The notes under the pieces: model-generated
The model's input: only the letters and a program-made list of their open reading frames with translations
What the model was told of the DNA's origin: nothing
The model's database searches: none
Shown: positions 1-6,021 of the stretch, one piece after another
Layout: each line of letters begins with the position of its first letter
Numbering within the stretch: position 1 is the stretch's first letter
Position numbers and translations under genes: made by a program
Assembly: GCA_026389955.1 (NCBI GenBank)
Contig: JAPLGY010000620.1
Span: 1-6,021, forward strand
Reading direction: 5' to 3'
Source: Caldilinea sp.
GTDB lineage: Bacteria; Chloroflexota; Anaerolineae; Caldilineales; Caldilineaceae
Length of the DNA: 6,021 nucleotides

Positions 1-45
1 CCCCCCAGCAGGCGTCCCCGCAGCAGGCGTCTCCCCAGCAGGCGT
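1..45 (-). repeat. Three 15-bp tandem repeats encoding TPAGG-like pentapeptides
   Basis: On the plus strand, units 1-15, 16-30 and 31-45 each end in the invariant ten bases CAGCAGGCGT, preceded by a variable CCCCC/CCCCG/CTCCC block. On the coding strand they read Thr-Pro-Ala followed by two variable residues (AGE, AAG and AGG after TP). Bases 46-54 resemble a decayed fourth unit (Thr-Pro-Gly). The array runs to the window edge, so the true copy number is unknown. A unit of 15 bases keeps the reading frame, so copy number could change without breaking the gene. Confidence 0.85.
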
Positions 46-249
46 CCCCGGAGTGACCACCACAACCGGCACCGCAGTGGTCGTTCCTGGGTCAATCCGT
101 GCGCTCCAGGTCAGCCACCCCACCCCCACAGCAAACGCACACACAAACAGAACCAACAACCCGGCACCCCACAGCCACAGGCGACGAGGCTCCGGGGAGG
201 CATCAGATTCTCCCTGCGGCACAATTTCAAAATCTTCAGGGTTGGCCAC
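1..249 (-). CDS. N-terminal part of a single-pass membrane protein with a Thr/Pro/Gly-rich linker (partial)
   Basis: I do not recognise this gene; its 3' end lies outside the window. I place the start at GTG (249-247), because the coding strand has AGAAAGGA seven bases upstream and the frame stays open for 83 codons to the window edge. The visible protein has three parts. Residues 1-23 are acidic and polar (ANPEDFEIVPQGESD) and end in two arginines. Residues 24-46 form one hydrophobic span (LWLWGAGLLVLFVCAFAVGV). From about residue 50 comes a Thr/Pro/Val stretch leading into five-residue repeats of the TPAGG type. The arginines before the span predict an N-in, C-out orientation, so the repeats would be an extracytoplasmic linker to an unseen domain. 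It starts 26 bases after the stop of the preceding membrane protein gene and is probably co-transcribed with it and with tlpA. Its function cannot be judged from this part. Confidence 0.72.
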   Translation of the reverse strand, partial: MANPEDFEIVPQGESDASPEPRRLWLWGAGLLVLFVCAFAVGVGWLTWSARIDPGTTTAVPVVVVTPGTPAGETPAAGTPAGG

Positions 250-264
250 ACTGCATTCCTTTCT
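250..264 (-). promoter_or_regulatory. Ribosome binding site that decides the GTG start at 249
   Basis: The coding strand carries AGAAAGGA (264-257), seven bases before GTG at 249. The ATG at 256, close by, reads only six codons before a stop, so the GTG is the likely start. Confidence 0.6.
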
Positions 265-275
265 AACATTTCTTT

Positions 276-770
276 CTAACGCTGGCGCAACGCAGCCAGC
301 AGCTGCTCCCACCAAGGCCCCCAAATCGCCTGCTGTTCCACCAGCATGACTGCCAGCACAACCAGCATCCCCACCAAAAGCACCAGCCAGATGGCAGGCG
401 AACGCCAGCTCGGCAGAGGAAAAGACCTTGGGGCCGACAACTCCCCCAGCTGCACGCCAGATGACAGCACGTGCACGGCGACCTGCTGTCCAACCCAGTC
501 GCTGTACACCACACTGCCGCTGGCCTGCACCAGCCACGCCCGATCTTGGTCGCTGAGCCGCAGGGGCTTGGCCAACCCCGTAATCTCTGCCAGCAGTGTG
601 AGCGTCTCCACGCCGCAGACCCGCACACGCCGTATCTTGCCGAAATGATACCCCTCCGGCAGATCCGCTGGCGTCAGACAATGGCGGTACATCGACGCAG
701 AAAACAGATCCAGATTTGATCTGCGCTGCGGCTCCGCAGCGATTCGATTCGCCTGCGCTCTCCTGTTCAT
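276..770 (-). CDS. Uncharacterised protein with one C-terminal transmembrane segment
   Basis: A 164-residue protein that I do not recognise. The ATG (770-768) overlaps the tlpA stop as ATGA, so it is probably translated by coupling; there is no clear ribosome binding site. A longer reading upstream of this ATG is only the tlpA sequence in another frame. Residues 1-20 are basic (four Arg in the first 17). Residues 27-115 look like a small soluble domain with two Cys (about 31 and 52), alternating hydrophobic residues and a segment reading WLVQASGSVVYSDW at 79-92. Residues 125-144 form one strongly hydrophobic span, followed by a Trp-rich amphipathic tail (IWGPWWEQLLAALRQR). There is no N-terminal signal, so the soluble part is probably cytoplasmic and held to the membrane by the C-terminal span; this is an inference. 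Its place between a TlpA lipoprotein and another single-span protein suggests a shared envelope task. Confidence 0.8.
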   Translation of the reverse strand: MNRRAQANRIAAEPQRRSNLDLFSASMYRHCLTPADLPEGYHFGKIRRVRVCGVETLTLLAEITGLAKPLRLSDQDRAWLVQASGSVVYSDWVGQQVAVHVLSSGVQLGELSAPRSFPLPSWRSPAIWLVLLVGMLVVLAVMLVEQQAIWGPWWEQLLAALRQR

Positions 771-1399
771 TGCAACGCCACAGCCATCATCTGGTCGATC
801 ACGCTGCGATCGATAGCTCCCGGCCGCACAGCCAGCACACGGCCCTTCGGATCCAAAAAAACAGTGGTCGGCAGCCCACTGACACCATACAAATTGCTGA
901 TCTCTCCTTGGGGGTCGATGACCACCGGCACCTTCATGCGAAACTGTTCGGCAAACCTGCTGACCTGGACAGCCGACTCGCTGACGTTGACCGCCAAAAC
1001 GGCCAGCTCGGGATATGCCTGCGCAGCATCTAAAAGTGCTGGTATCTCCGCACGGCAGGGTGAACACCACGTCGCCCAAAAGTTGATCAAAACTGGGCGC
1101 CCCCTGAGCTCTGCCAGCGTCGTGTACCGCCCGTCTGGCAGCAACATCGCAAAATCAGGCGGTCTCTCCCCAGGGTTGGGCGCCTCCCCCCCTTGCACAA
1201 GAACCCCCAGCGGATACCCGCTGCCAATTGCAGTCGGAAAGGCGCTCAACGCAACCCGCTCGGCTCCTGCCGGCAGATGGGGATGGGACTGGCCGCCGCA
1301 GCCGGCCAGCACCAGCAGCACCCCCACCACAACACATCTGAGACGACACTCACTGGCTCGCCGGCCGAGCCCGCCTTTTGGCCCAATTGCGCAACCCAT
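767..1399 (-). CDS. TlpA/ResA-type thiol-disulfide oxidoreductase, lipoprotein
   Basis: A 210-residue member of the TlpA/ResA/thioredoxin-fold family, which reduces or exchanges disulfides outside the cytoplasmic membrane, often for cytochrome c maturation or protection of secreted cysteines. Residues 18-34 contain a hydrophobic stretch ending in the lipobox LAGC, with the acylated Cys at 34; Arg 19 and 21 precede it. A short linker leads to the usual N-terminal element ([16 protein letters not shown], 80-95). The active site is WCSPC (Cys 112 and 115) after VLINFWAT, and the cis-proline loop is GLPTT (Pro 177). Length is normal for the family. The start at ATG 1399 is backed by GGAGGAG just upstream; it makes a rather long n-region and a 50-base overlap with the end of the ATPase gene. 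A later start would lose the charged n-region. The stop overlaps the next start as ATGA. The redox partner is not visible here, so no specific gene symbol is given. Confidence 0.93.
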   Translation of the reverse strand: MGCAIGPKGGLGRRASECRLRCVVVGVLLVLAGCGGQSHPHLPAGAERVALSAFPTAIGSGYPLGVLVQGGEAPNPGERPPDFAMLLPDGRYTTLAELRGRPVLINFWATWCSPCRAEIPALLDAAQAYPELAVLAVNVSESAVQVSRFAEQFRMKVPVVIDPQGEISNLYGVSGLPTTVFLDPKGRVLAVRPGAIDRSVIDQMMAVALQ

Positions 1400-1403
1400 C
1401 CAA

Positions 1404-1410
1404 CTCCTCC
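1404..1410 (-). promoter_or_regulatory. Ribosome binding site of the tlpA-like gene
   Basis: GGAGGAG on the coding strand, four bases before the ATG at 1399 (six if counted from the end of GGAGG). It lies inside the 3' end of the ATPase reading frame and supports the overlapping start. Confidence 0.65.
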
Positions 1411-2004
1411 CGCATCATCGCACTCAGCGGCACCGTCTCGTTCAACACATCCAGCAAATCCCCCAGCACAAGCGGACGCCCCGCGTCAAACGCCTCATAC
1501 AACCCGGCAATCACCGCCTGCTCGATCTCAGCCCCTGACAACCCCTCCGAAGCCATGGCCAGCGTCGTCAGATCAAACTGGTCAGGATCTCGGTTGCGCC
1601 GGGCCAGGTGTATGCGCCAGATCTCAGCTCGCTCCACAGCAGAGGGCAGGTCCACAAAAAAAATCTCGTCAAACCGTCCTTTTCGCACCAGTTCGGGCGG
1701 CAATGTGCCGATGTGGTTGGCTGTGGCCACCACAAACACCGGTTTCTGCTTCTCCTGAAGCCAGGTCACAAAACTTCCGAAAACACGCGCCGCGGTCCCA
1801 GCATCGCTGATGTTGCTCGAACCGACGCCCGCAAAGCCTTTTTCAATCTCGTCCACCCACAACACCGCAGGCGCAACGCTTTCCGCAGTCCGAATCGCAT
1901 GACGCAAATTTTCCTCGCTCGAACCGACCAGCGAAGAGAAGAGACGGCCCGCATCCAGCCGTAGCAGCGGCAGACGCCACATGCCGGCCACCGAACGGGC
2001 AATC

Positions 2005-2013
2005 AGCGATTTC
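2005..2013 (-). other. Deletion junction inside the AAA+ ATPase gene
   Basis: The coding strand reads GAAATCGCT here. In the upstream frame it gives Glu-Ile-Ala, a fitting continuation of the N-terminal part. One base later it gives Lys-Ser-Leu, which fits the end of Walker A (GxxGxGKSL). These nine bases therefore suit both flanks, as expected if a short direct repeat in the intact gene recombined. That the repeat existed in the ancestor is an inference. Confidence 0.6.
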
Positions 2014-2630
2014 CGTCTCCACCGCCGAACTGGACAAAACCCCGCCGGCCTGCACCACAGCCTTGGCCAGGGCGTTGCTCGCTTCGCTGTCGGTCAACCC
2101 TAAACACGCCTGCACCAGCCTGGCCTGCTGCCGCCGATCCAGATCGGGGCTGACCCGCTGGGTCTCACGCAGTTTCTGAACAATCCCATCTACCCGCCCC
2201 TGCAGCTGCACGACGGTCGGAAGCTCAAAGTCGAGGACCGTCACCTCTTTTTCAAGCTCCGGCGGTATCTTGAGCACCGGCCCCAACAAGATCACCGTCT
2301 TGGCGCTGGCCCCAAGCAGAAAAGCCAGCTCGCGCAGCCGCCGCACCACTACCGGATCTTTGAGAAACGGATGAAAGTCGCGCAGAACCCACAGCCCCCC
2401 CTCTTTGTCTTCAACAATGCTCTTGAACAAAAGCAGCGGGTCGCGCCGACTGCCATCCTCACGGTCTGGCGCCGCCTGGTTGACCACCCCCACCGTCGCA
2501 CTCCAAAGCCAAACCCGCTTTTGCTGCGCCACCGCCAGATCCGCAATCTCCTGCTGCGCACGCTGCTCCTCCGCAGTCACCACCCACAACAACGGATAAC
2601 GAGCCCGAATGTAACGATCCAGCTCCGCTT

Positions 2631-4037
2631 TCATGGCTGCTTCACTGCCTTGTACGCCGCCAACACCCGCTCCCGTGCCCAGCCATGATCGACAATCCGC
2701 TCCGGGTAGTCTGTGCCCACCAGACAGCGGGCACGCAGCTGCTCGCTGTGCGCCATCCGCCACGGCTCATGAATATACTTTTCCGACACCCCGCGCAGTT
2801 CCGGCACCCAACGCCGGATATACCCGCCCGACGGGTCAAATTTCTGCCCCTGAGCCACCGGGTTGAAGATCCGAAAATAGGGGGCTGCATCGGTCCCAGT
2901 CCCCGCCGCCCACTGCCACCCCCCGTTGTTGGCAGCCAGATCGCCGTCGACCAGCCGCTGCATAAACCAACGCTCCCCCCACCGCCAGTCGATCAGCAGA
3001 TCTTTGACCAGAAAAGAAGCCACCGCCATACGCGCCCGGTTGTGCATCCAGCCGCTGTGCGCCAGCTGACGCATGGCCGCGTCGATGAAAGGATACCCCG
3101 TCTGCCCCCCACACCAGGCCCTGAACTGCTCCGGATCGTTCGCCCAGTCAATCTGGTCGTAGGCCGGGTGAAAGCTTCCCCGGCAAACATGCGGAAAATG
3201 ATACAGGATGGCAAAGTAAAAATCACGCCAGATCAGCTCGGTCAACCAGCTCTCGGCCCCCCCACGCGCCCCCTCGTGCGGCGCCTCTTCCCTGGCCGCA
3301 TAGGCGGCCCACGCCACCCGCCGCGGCGAGATCATCCCAAAACGCAGGTAGGGCGACAACCCAGAGGTTCCATCCACCTCTGGCAAATTGCGCCGCTCGG
3401 CATACTGGTGCAGCGGCGGCGACACCCCCTCCACAAAGGCCGCCAGACGCCGCTGCGCCTCGGCTTCCCCCGCAACAAAAGGGCCCGCCAGCCCATCCTC
3501 CTCCGGCAGCTGTTCGCTTGCCAAAGAAGGCAGTGCCACCAGCTGCGCCGGCGCCTCCACCAGATCCGACCGCCCAATCGGCGCCTGGCTGAGCCAGCGA
3601 CGGCTGTAGGGGGTAAAAACCGTGTAGGGCTCTCCGTTTTCTTTGTGCACTGCATCCGGCAGACGAATGGTCAGCCCAGCAGTCAGCTGCAAGGGAAGCA
3701 CGGCGGCAACCGCCCGGTCACGCTCCCGCGCATAGGGAGAATAGTCACGCTCTGCACAGACCGCTGTCGCACCACTCTCCCGACACAACGCAGACAGCAC
3801 CTGCACAGGCTCGCCGCGCCGAACCAGAAGCCGACTGCCCCGCCGACGCAGCGCCCCATCCAACGCCCGCAAACCTGCATACAAAAAGTTCACCCGCGCC
3901 GCTCCAGCAGCCCCCAACAGCCTGGGGTCCAGAACAAAAAACGGGATCACAACCTCGCCCTGCTGCAACGCAGCCGCCAAAGCCTGATTGTCGTCGAGCC
4001 GCAGGTCACGGCGAATCCACCAAATCGCTGTACGCAT
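2631..4037 (-). CDS. phrB: Class I CPD photolyase (deoxyribodipyrimidine photolyase)
   Basis: A 468-residue flavoenzyme that uses blue light to split cyclobutane pyrimidine dimers in DNA. The N-terminal antenna domain opens with [15 protein letters not shown]. The C-terminal part is the FAD-binding helical domain, with GWMHNRARM (329-337), [11 protein letters not shown] and [13 protein letters not shown] (365-376). By comparison with E. coli photolyase, the electron-transfer tryptophans are present (Trp 308, 351, 374). So are residues that contact the dimer (Glu 267, Trp 270, Met 337, Trp 376) and the Asn near flavin N5 (about 370). It should therefore be a working DNA-repair enzyme rather than a cryptochrome; the antenna cofactor cannot be told. 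I prefer ATG 4037 over TTG 4043, because GGAGG lies nine bases before the ATG and only three before the TTG. The stop overlaps the ATPase start. It follows the FAD oxidoreductase gene by 53 bases, which fits a light-stress group. Confidence 0.96.
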   Translation of the reverse strand: MRTAIWWIRRDLRLDDNQALAAALQQGEVVIPFFVLDPRLLGAAGAARVNFLYAGLRALDGALRRRGSRLLVRRGEPVQVLSALCRESGATAVCAERDYSPYARERDRAVAAVLPLQLTAGLTIRLPDAVHKENGEPYTVFTPYSRRWLSQAPIGRSDLVEAPAQLVALPSLASEQLPEEDGLAGPFVAGEAEAQRRLAAFVEGVSPPLHQYAERRNLPEVDGTSGLSPYLRFGMISPRRVAWAAYAAREEAPHEGARGGAESWLTELIWRDFYFAILYHFPHVCRGSFHPAYDQIDWANDPEQFRAWCGGQTGYPFIDAAMRQLAHSGWMHNRARMAVASFLVKDLLIDWRWGERWFMQRLVDGDLAANNGGWQWAAGTGTDAAPYFRIFNPVAQGQKFDPSGGYIRRWVPELRGVSEKYIHEPWRMAHSEQLRARCLVGTDYPERIVDHGWARERVLAAYKAVKQP

Positions 4038-4046
4038 CCCCAAACA

Positions 4047-4051
4047 CCTCC
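4047..4051 (-). promoter_or_regulatory. Ribosome binding site of the photolyase gene
   Basis: GGAGG on the coding strand, nine bases upstream of ATG 4037. It decides for this ATG over the TTG two codons earlier. Confidence 0.75.
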
Positions 4052-4070
4052 AGCAGCTGCGCCACCTGGC

Positions 4071-4080
4071 CCAGCGCTGG
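4071..4080. repeat. Ten-base perfect palindrome between the FAD oxidoreductase and photolyase genes
   Basis: CCAGCGCTGG, in the 53-base gap. It has no T tract after it, so it is not a typical intrinsic terminator. It could be an operator half or chance in GC-rich DNA; nothing else supports a role. Confidence 0.3.
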
Positions 4081-4090
4081 CCCCACCCGC

Positions 4091-5647
4091 TCAGCCCGCC
4101 GCTTCAGAAGCAGCCGATCGAACCGCTGGAGCCCGCCGTGCGGCGGCAAGGTCGTAAATGCCCGCTTCTGCCAGGATGGCTCGCGCCACCCGCATCCCCC
4201 CCAAGGCAACCGCAGCCGTCGACTGACCCGGAAAAATGCTGTCCCCCACCATCCACAGCCGAGAAGCCAGACGAGGCCCATAGTTTTGAAAAAGGCTGGT
4301 CTGGGGAAAACCACCCACCCACCCCAGCATGCGACGGGTAAAACGCTGAAAGGTCACCGGCGTGCCAGAGAGCGACAGGCTGGTCCCCGCCCGCAACCCC
4401 GGCAGCACCCGCTCGGCCAACCCCACCATGCGCTCTACATAGTGCGCCTTGCGCCGCTCGTACCGCCCCCTGTCATAACGCAAAAGCCGCCACCACGGTT
4501 CCAACGCCGTATGGGTGCTGATCGTCAACGCCCGCTGGCCAGCTGGGGCACGACGCTTGTCCCAGGCCGGGCTGAGCGACAGAAAAACACTGTTTCCCTC
4601 CCCCAACGGCTCACGGCCAATCACCTGATGGTGCAGCACCGGCCCAATGTCTACCTTCTGCTCGTCAAGCCCGATATACACCATAAAGGCACCCCAGCCC
4701 GGCTCCGGCACAGCCGACAGCTGGCGCAGAGACGGAGGCAGGTCCTCGCCCATCAGCCGGGCGATGTTCCAAGGAGGCAGGTTGGCCACCACAGTGCCCG
4801 CTTCATGCCGCTGCCCCCGCTTGGTCACCACAGCCGTCGGCCGCCCCCGCACAGTGTCGATCCGCTCGACCTCCTGGCGGTAAAGCACCTTGCCCCCATG
4901 GCGACGCACCGCCTCGGCCAACGTCTCGGCGATCGCCCCAATCCCCCCCTCCAGATGGACCACACCGCGGCGCGGCAGGTCCAGCGCCGAGGCACCATAC
5001 AACGCATTGGCAGCCGCACTGGTCGTCTGCGCAGCAATCAGCAGCTGCGCATCTACAAAAAGCTGCAACGCTTTCGGCGCCGCACGCAGATGGGCCGCCA
5101 CCGGACGAAACGCATCTGCCGCCAGACGCGGGTCAAGCCGCCGAGCCAGGTCGCCGGCCAGCCAGCCAGCCCCCTCACACAGCAGCGAGACCCCGTCCCG
5201 TATCCCCTGAGGAGGCCAGGCCGGCGAACGCAACGCCAGATCCCACAAGGCATCTGCCCGGTTTTCCTGCCAACGCCAGAAGTCTCCTCCCGCTTTGCCA
5301 AAAGCCCGCTCATGTTCTTCCCACCGACGCTCGTCTCCGTAGCGGAAAACCGCCTGGCCATCCGGAAGATGCACAGCCATTGCCGGGTCACTGCCATGCG
5401 CCGGCCAGCGCTCAACCCCCGCCGCCTGCCCCACCAGGTCCATCGGCCCCCCCGGGTAAAAGCCGCCCGCCAGCGTGGCACCTGCTTCAAAACGGTACTC
5501 TTTGTGATAAAAGGTGCCCGCACAGCCCCCAGGGTAGACGTGCGCCTCCAAAACCGTCACCTCCACCCCCGCCCTGGCCAGCAGTGCCGCCGCCGTCAAC
5601 CCACCGATGCCAGCGCCTACCACCACCACGGGTCCACTCTCCACCAT
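4091..5647 (-). CDS. CrtI/CrtO-type FAD-dependent oxidoreductase (carotenoid or isoprenoid desaturase-like)
   Basis: A 518-residue flavoprotein of the phytoene desaturase-like superfamily, whose members desaturate, isomerise or oxidise carotenoids and related polyenes at the membrane. The N-terminal Rossmann fold has [20 protein letters not shown] (GxGxxG at 11-16) and the ribose-binding acid Glu 34 in [16 protein letters not shown]. The C-terminal FAD signature is [19 protein letters not shown] (Asp 469). The opening segment with [17 protein letters not shown] resembles a bacterial subgroup often labelled CrtD-like, but I cannot assign the substrate. I chose ATG 5647, because AAAGG lies eight bases upstream; two GTG codons at 5656 and 5653 overlap that site and are less likely. 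The gene follows the SRPBCC gene by 33 bases and precedes photolyase by 53. After the usual family end (about residue 492) comes a 26-residue Ala-rich tail with unusual codon use, next to a perfect GC hairpin. A frameshift there is possible but would not touch the catalytic domain. Confidence 0.9.
   Translation of the reverse strand: MVESGPVVVVGAGIGGLTAAALLARAGVEVTVLEAHVYPGGCAGTFYHKEYRFEAGATLAGGFYPGGPMDLVGQAAGVERWPAHGSDPAMAVHLPDGQAVFRYGDERRWEEHERAFGKAGGDFWRWQENRADALWDLALRSPAWPPQGIRDGVSLLCEGAGWLAGDLARRLDPRLAADAFRPVAAHLRAAPKALQLFVDAQLLIAAQTTSAAANALYGASALDLPRRGVVHLEGGIGAIAETLAEAVRRHGGKVLYRQEVERIDTVRGRPTAVVTKRGQRHEAGTVVANLPPWNIARLMGEDLPPSLRQLSAVPEPGWGAFMVYIGLDEQKVDIGPVLHHQVIGREPLGEGNSVFLSLSPAWDKRRAPAGQRALTISTHTALEPWWRLLRYDRGRYERRKAHYVERMVGLAERVLPGLRAGTSLSLSGTPVTFQRFTRRMLGWVGGFPQTSLFQNYGPRLASRLWMVGDSIFPGQSTAAVALGGMRVARAILAEAGIYDLAAARRAPAVRSAASEAAG
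4133..4146. repeat. Perfect GC-only inverted repeat inside the 3' end of the FAD gene
   Basis: CCGCCG-TG-CGGCGG: a six-base stem with a two-base centre. It falls where the coding-like frame switches. Such hairpins are known places for sequencing or polymerase indels, which is why it is noted. Confidence 0.6.
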
Positions 5648-5655
5648 ACCCACCA

Positions 5656-5660
5656 CCTTT
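5656..5660 (-). promoter_or_regulatory. Ribosome binding site of the FAD oxidoreductase gene
   Basis: AAAGG (continuing as AAAGGTGG) on the coding strand, eight bases before ATG 5647. It overlaps the alternative GTG starts, so these are unlikely. Confidence 0.6.
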
Positions 5661-5680
5661 TCTGGGCAAAAAGTGTGCTC

Positions 5681-6021
5681 TCAAACAGCCGCGTGCGCAG
5701 CCGTCTTCTCCAGCAGCTGACGGGTCTTCCACCCACGGTAAGCAAACAGGATCGGCAACCCCAACCACATGCTTCCCCCCACTCCCTTCCAAAACCAATG
5801 AGAATGCAAGGTCGCCGTCACCTGGTCGATCACCCGGGTGCTCTGGCCGTCGATCGCCTCAAAGGTGTGGCGGTGCACCCACTGCGCAAAAGGTCCCCGA
5901 ATCTGACGGTCGCTGAAGCCCACCGCACTGACCTGCTCGATCTGCGCCAGCCAACGGACCGGCAGCGGCCCCAGCCACAGGGTAAAATCCATCGAATCCC
6001 CTTCCGCCAGAAGGTCAGGGG
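5681..6021 (-). CDS. SRPBCC (START/polyketide cyclase-like) ligand-binding protein, C-terminal part
   Basis: The C-terminal 112 residues of a protein whose start lies beyond the window. The frame is open to the edge, and the residues before the internal ATG at 5992 (PDLLAEGDS) fit the family, so that ATG is not the start. SRPBCC proteins have a helix-grip fold with a deep pocket for lipids, polyketides or other hydrophobic ligands. The part seen carries the pattern typical of this subgroup: [17 protein letters not shown], then [20 protein letters not shown], then DQVTATL, and an end of the form [13 protein letters not shown]. Whole proteins of this type are about 150-160 residues, so some 40-50 residues are outside. 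The close FAD desaturase-like gene (33 bases) suggests that it may bind or act on a polyene or lipid of the same pathway; this is inference from position only. Confidence 0.85.
   Translation of the reverse strand, partial: PDLLAEGDSMDFTLWLGPLPVRWLAQIEQVSAVGFSDRQIRGPFAQWVHRHTFEAIDGQSTRVIDQVTATLHSHWFWKGVGGSMWLGLPILFAYRGWKTRQLLEKTAAHAAV

Larger units (their letters stand above)
1350..2634 (-). pseudogene. Ycf46-like AAA+ ATPase gene, broken by an internal deletion and frameshift
   Basis: The gene starts at ATG 2634, which overlaps the photolyase stop as ATGA. The first 208 or so residues match the N-terminal region of Ycf46-type AAA+ proteins: a conserved opening ([21 protein letters not shown]), then a degenerate ATPase-like domain with [14 protein letters not shown] at 81-94 and [14 protein letters not shown] at 126-139. 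The frame then turns into unrelated sequence and stops at 1843. One base over, from K at 2012 to the stop at 1350, 220 residues continue the family: [12 protein letters not shown] (end of Walker A), Walker B ([11 protein letters not shown]), sensor 1 (VFVVATANH), the arginine-finger region ([14 protein letters not shown]) and sensor 2 ([10 protein letters not shown]). From memory of the family (about 490-510 residues), some 60-65 residues between the two parts are missing, including the glycines of Walker A. The deleted length must leave remainder 2 when divided by 3. As written, no active ATPase can be made. Codon use in both parts looks healthy, so the loss is recent or an assembly error. 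Confidence 0.85.
4006..4150 (-). other. Coding-like stretch in the +1 frame, spanning the 3' end of the FAD gene and the photolyase start
   Basis: From about 4150 to the stop at 4006, the frame one base over from the FAD oxidoreductase reads like genuine protein ([18 protein letters not shown], then [23 protein letters not shown]). Most third positions are G or C, whereas the annotated frame becomes Ala-rich with weaker third-position bias. No good start codon with a ribosome binding site opens it; a TTG at about 4149 is the nearest. It could be the true C-terminus of the FAD protein after a one-base sequencing or real frameshift, a small overlapping gene, or a chance open frame. It overlaps the photolyase start by 32 bases. 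Confidence 0.3.

Noticed and set aside
770..1079. N-terminal extension of the small membrane protein into tlpA
   Set aside because: These residues are the tlpA sequence read out of frame (Cys, Gly and Arg rich). The ATGA overlap gives a natural start.
864..1538. A 224-residue plus-strand open frame opposite tlpA and the ATPase end
   Set aside because: It shows no domain, is rich in Ser, Pro and Thr, and mirrors two real genes on the other strand.
2634..2763. N-terminal extension of the ATPase reading frame upstream of ATG 2634
   Set aside because: The extra residues are photolyase sequence in another frame. The ATG at 2634 begins exactly with the family's conserved N-terminus and overlaps the photolyase stop.
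4071..4080. Palindrome as a transcription terminator between the FAD and photolyase genes
   Set aside because: The stem is only five base pairs and no run of T follows on the coding strand. The close spacing argues for read-through.
2685..4157. A 490-residue open frame on the plus strand, opposite photolyase
   Set aside because: Its protein is Pro/Arg/Gln-rich low-complexity sequence with no recognisable motif, and it lies opposite a clearly conserved enzyme. Long antisense frames are common in GC-rich genes.
5648..5680. Promoter between the SRPBCC and FAD genes
   Set aside because: The gap is only 33 bases and I can see no convincing -35/-10 pair.
5380..5916. A 178-residue plus-strand open frame with many prolines
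   Set aside because: The C-rich plus strand gives Pro codons everywhere. The opposite strand carries the real SRPBCC and FAD genes.

Overview
The window is a compact, GC-rich bacterial segment in which every gene I can support is read from the minus strand, so transcription runs from position 6021 towards 1. The coding strand is markedly richer in G than in C. No gap between genes exceeds about 55 bases, so there is no gene-free stretch of any size. I see no tRNA, rRNA, CRISPR array, insertion sequence, convincing promoter or terminator. A Ycf46-type AAA+ ATPase, a class I photolyase and a membrane protein with a Thr/Pro-rich external linker are all at home in Chloroflexota or related GC-rich, environmental bacteria. 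That placement is a low-confidence inference.

Upstream half (6021 to 2631). First comes the C-terminal part of an SRPBCC (START-like) ligand-binding protein, cut by the window edge. Next are a CrtI/CrtO-type FAD-dependent oxidoreductase (carotenoid desaturase-like) and a class I CPD photolyase with its key residues intact. Photolyase genes beside isoprenoid/carotenoid oxidoreductases are a known theme of light-protection clusters, so this half probably serves light or photo-oxidative stress.

Downstream half (2634 to 1). The photolyase stop overlaps the start of a Ycf46-like AAA+ ATPase gene by four bases (ATGA). That gene is broken: near 2005-2013 about 60 residues, including almost all of the Walker A loop, are missing, and the two halves lie in different frames. 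The ATPase gene runs into a TlpA/ResA-type thiol-disulfide oxidoreductase lipoprotein gene. This overlaps by ATGA an unrecognised protein with one C-terminal membrane segment. Last comes the start of a second single-pass membrane protein, missed by ATG-only gene finding because it begins with GTG. Its external part opens with 15-bp tandem repeats that run off the window.

The close spacing and overlaps suggest one transcription unit or two fused ones. The points most worth checking are the internal deletion in the ATPase, a possible frameshift at the 3' end of the FAD oxidoreductase gene beside a perfect GC hairpin, and the two uncharacterised membrane proteins next to TlpA.
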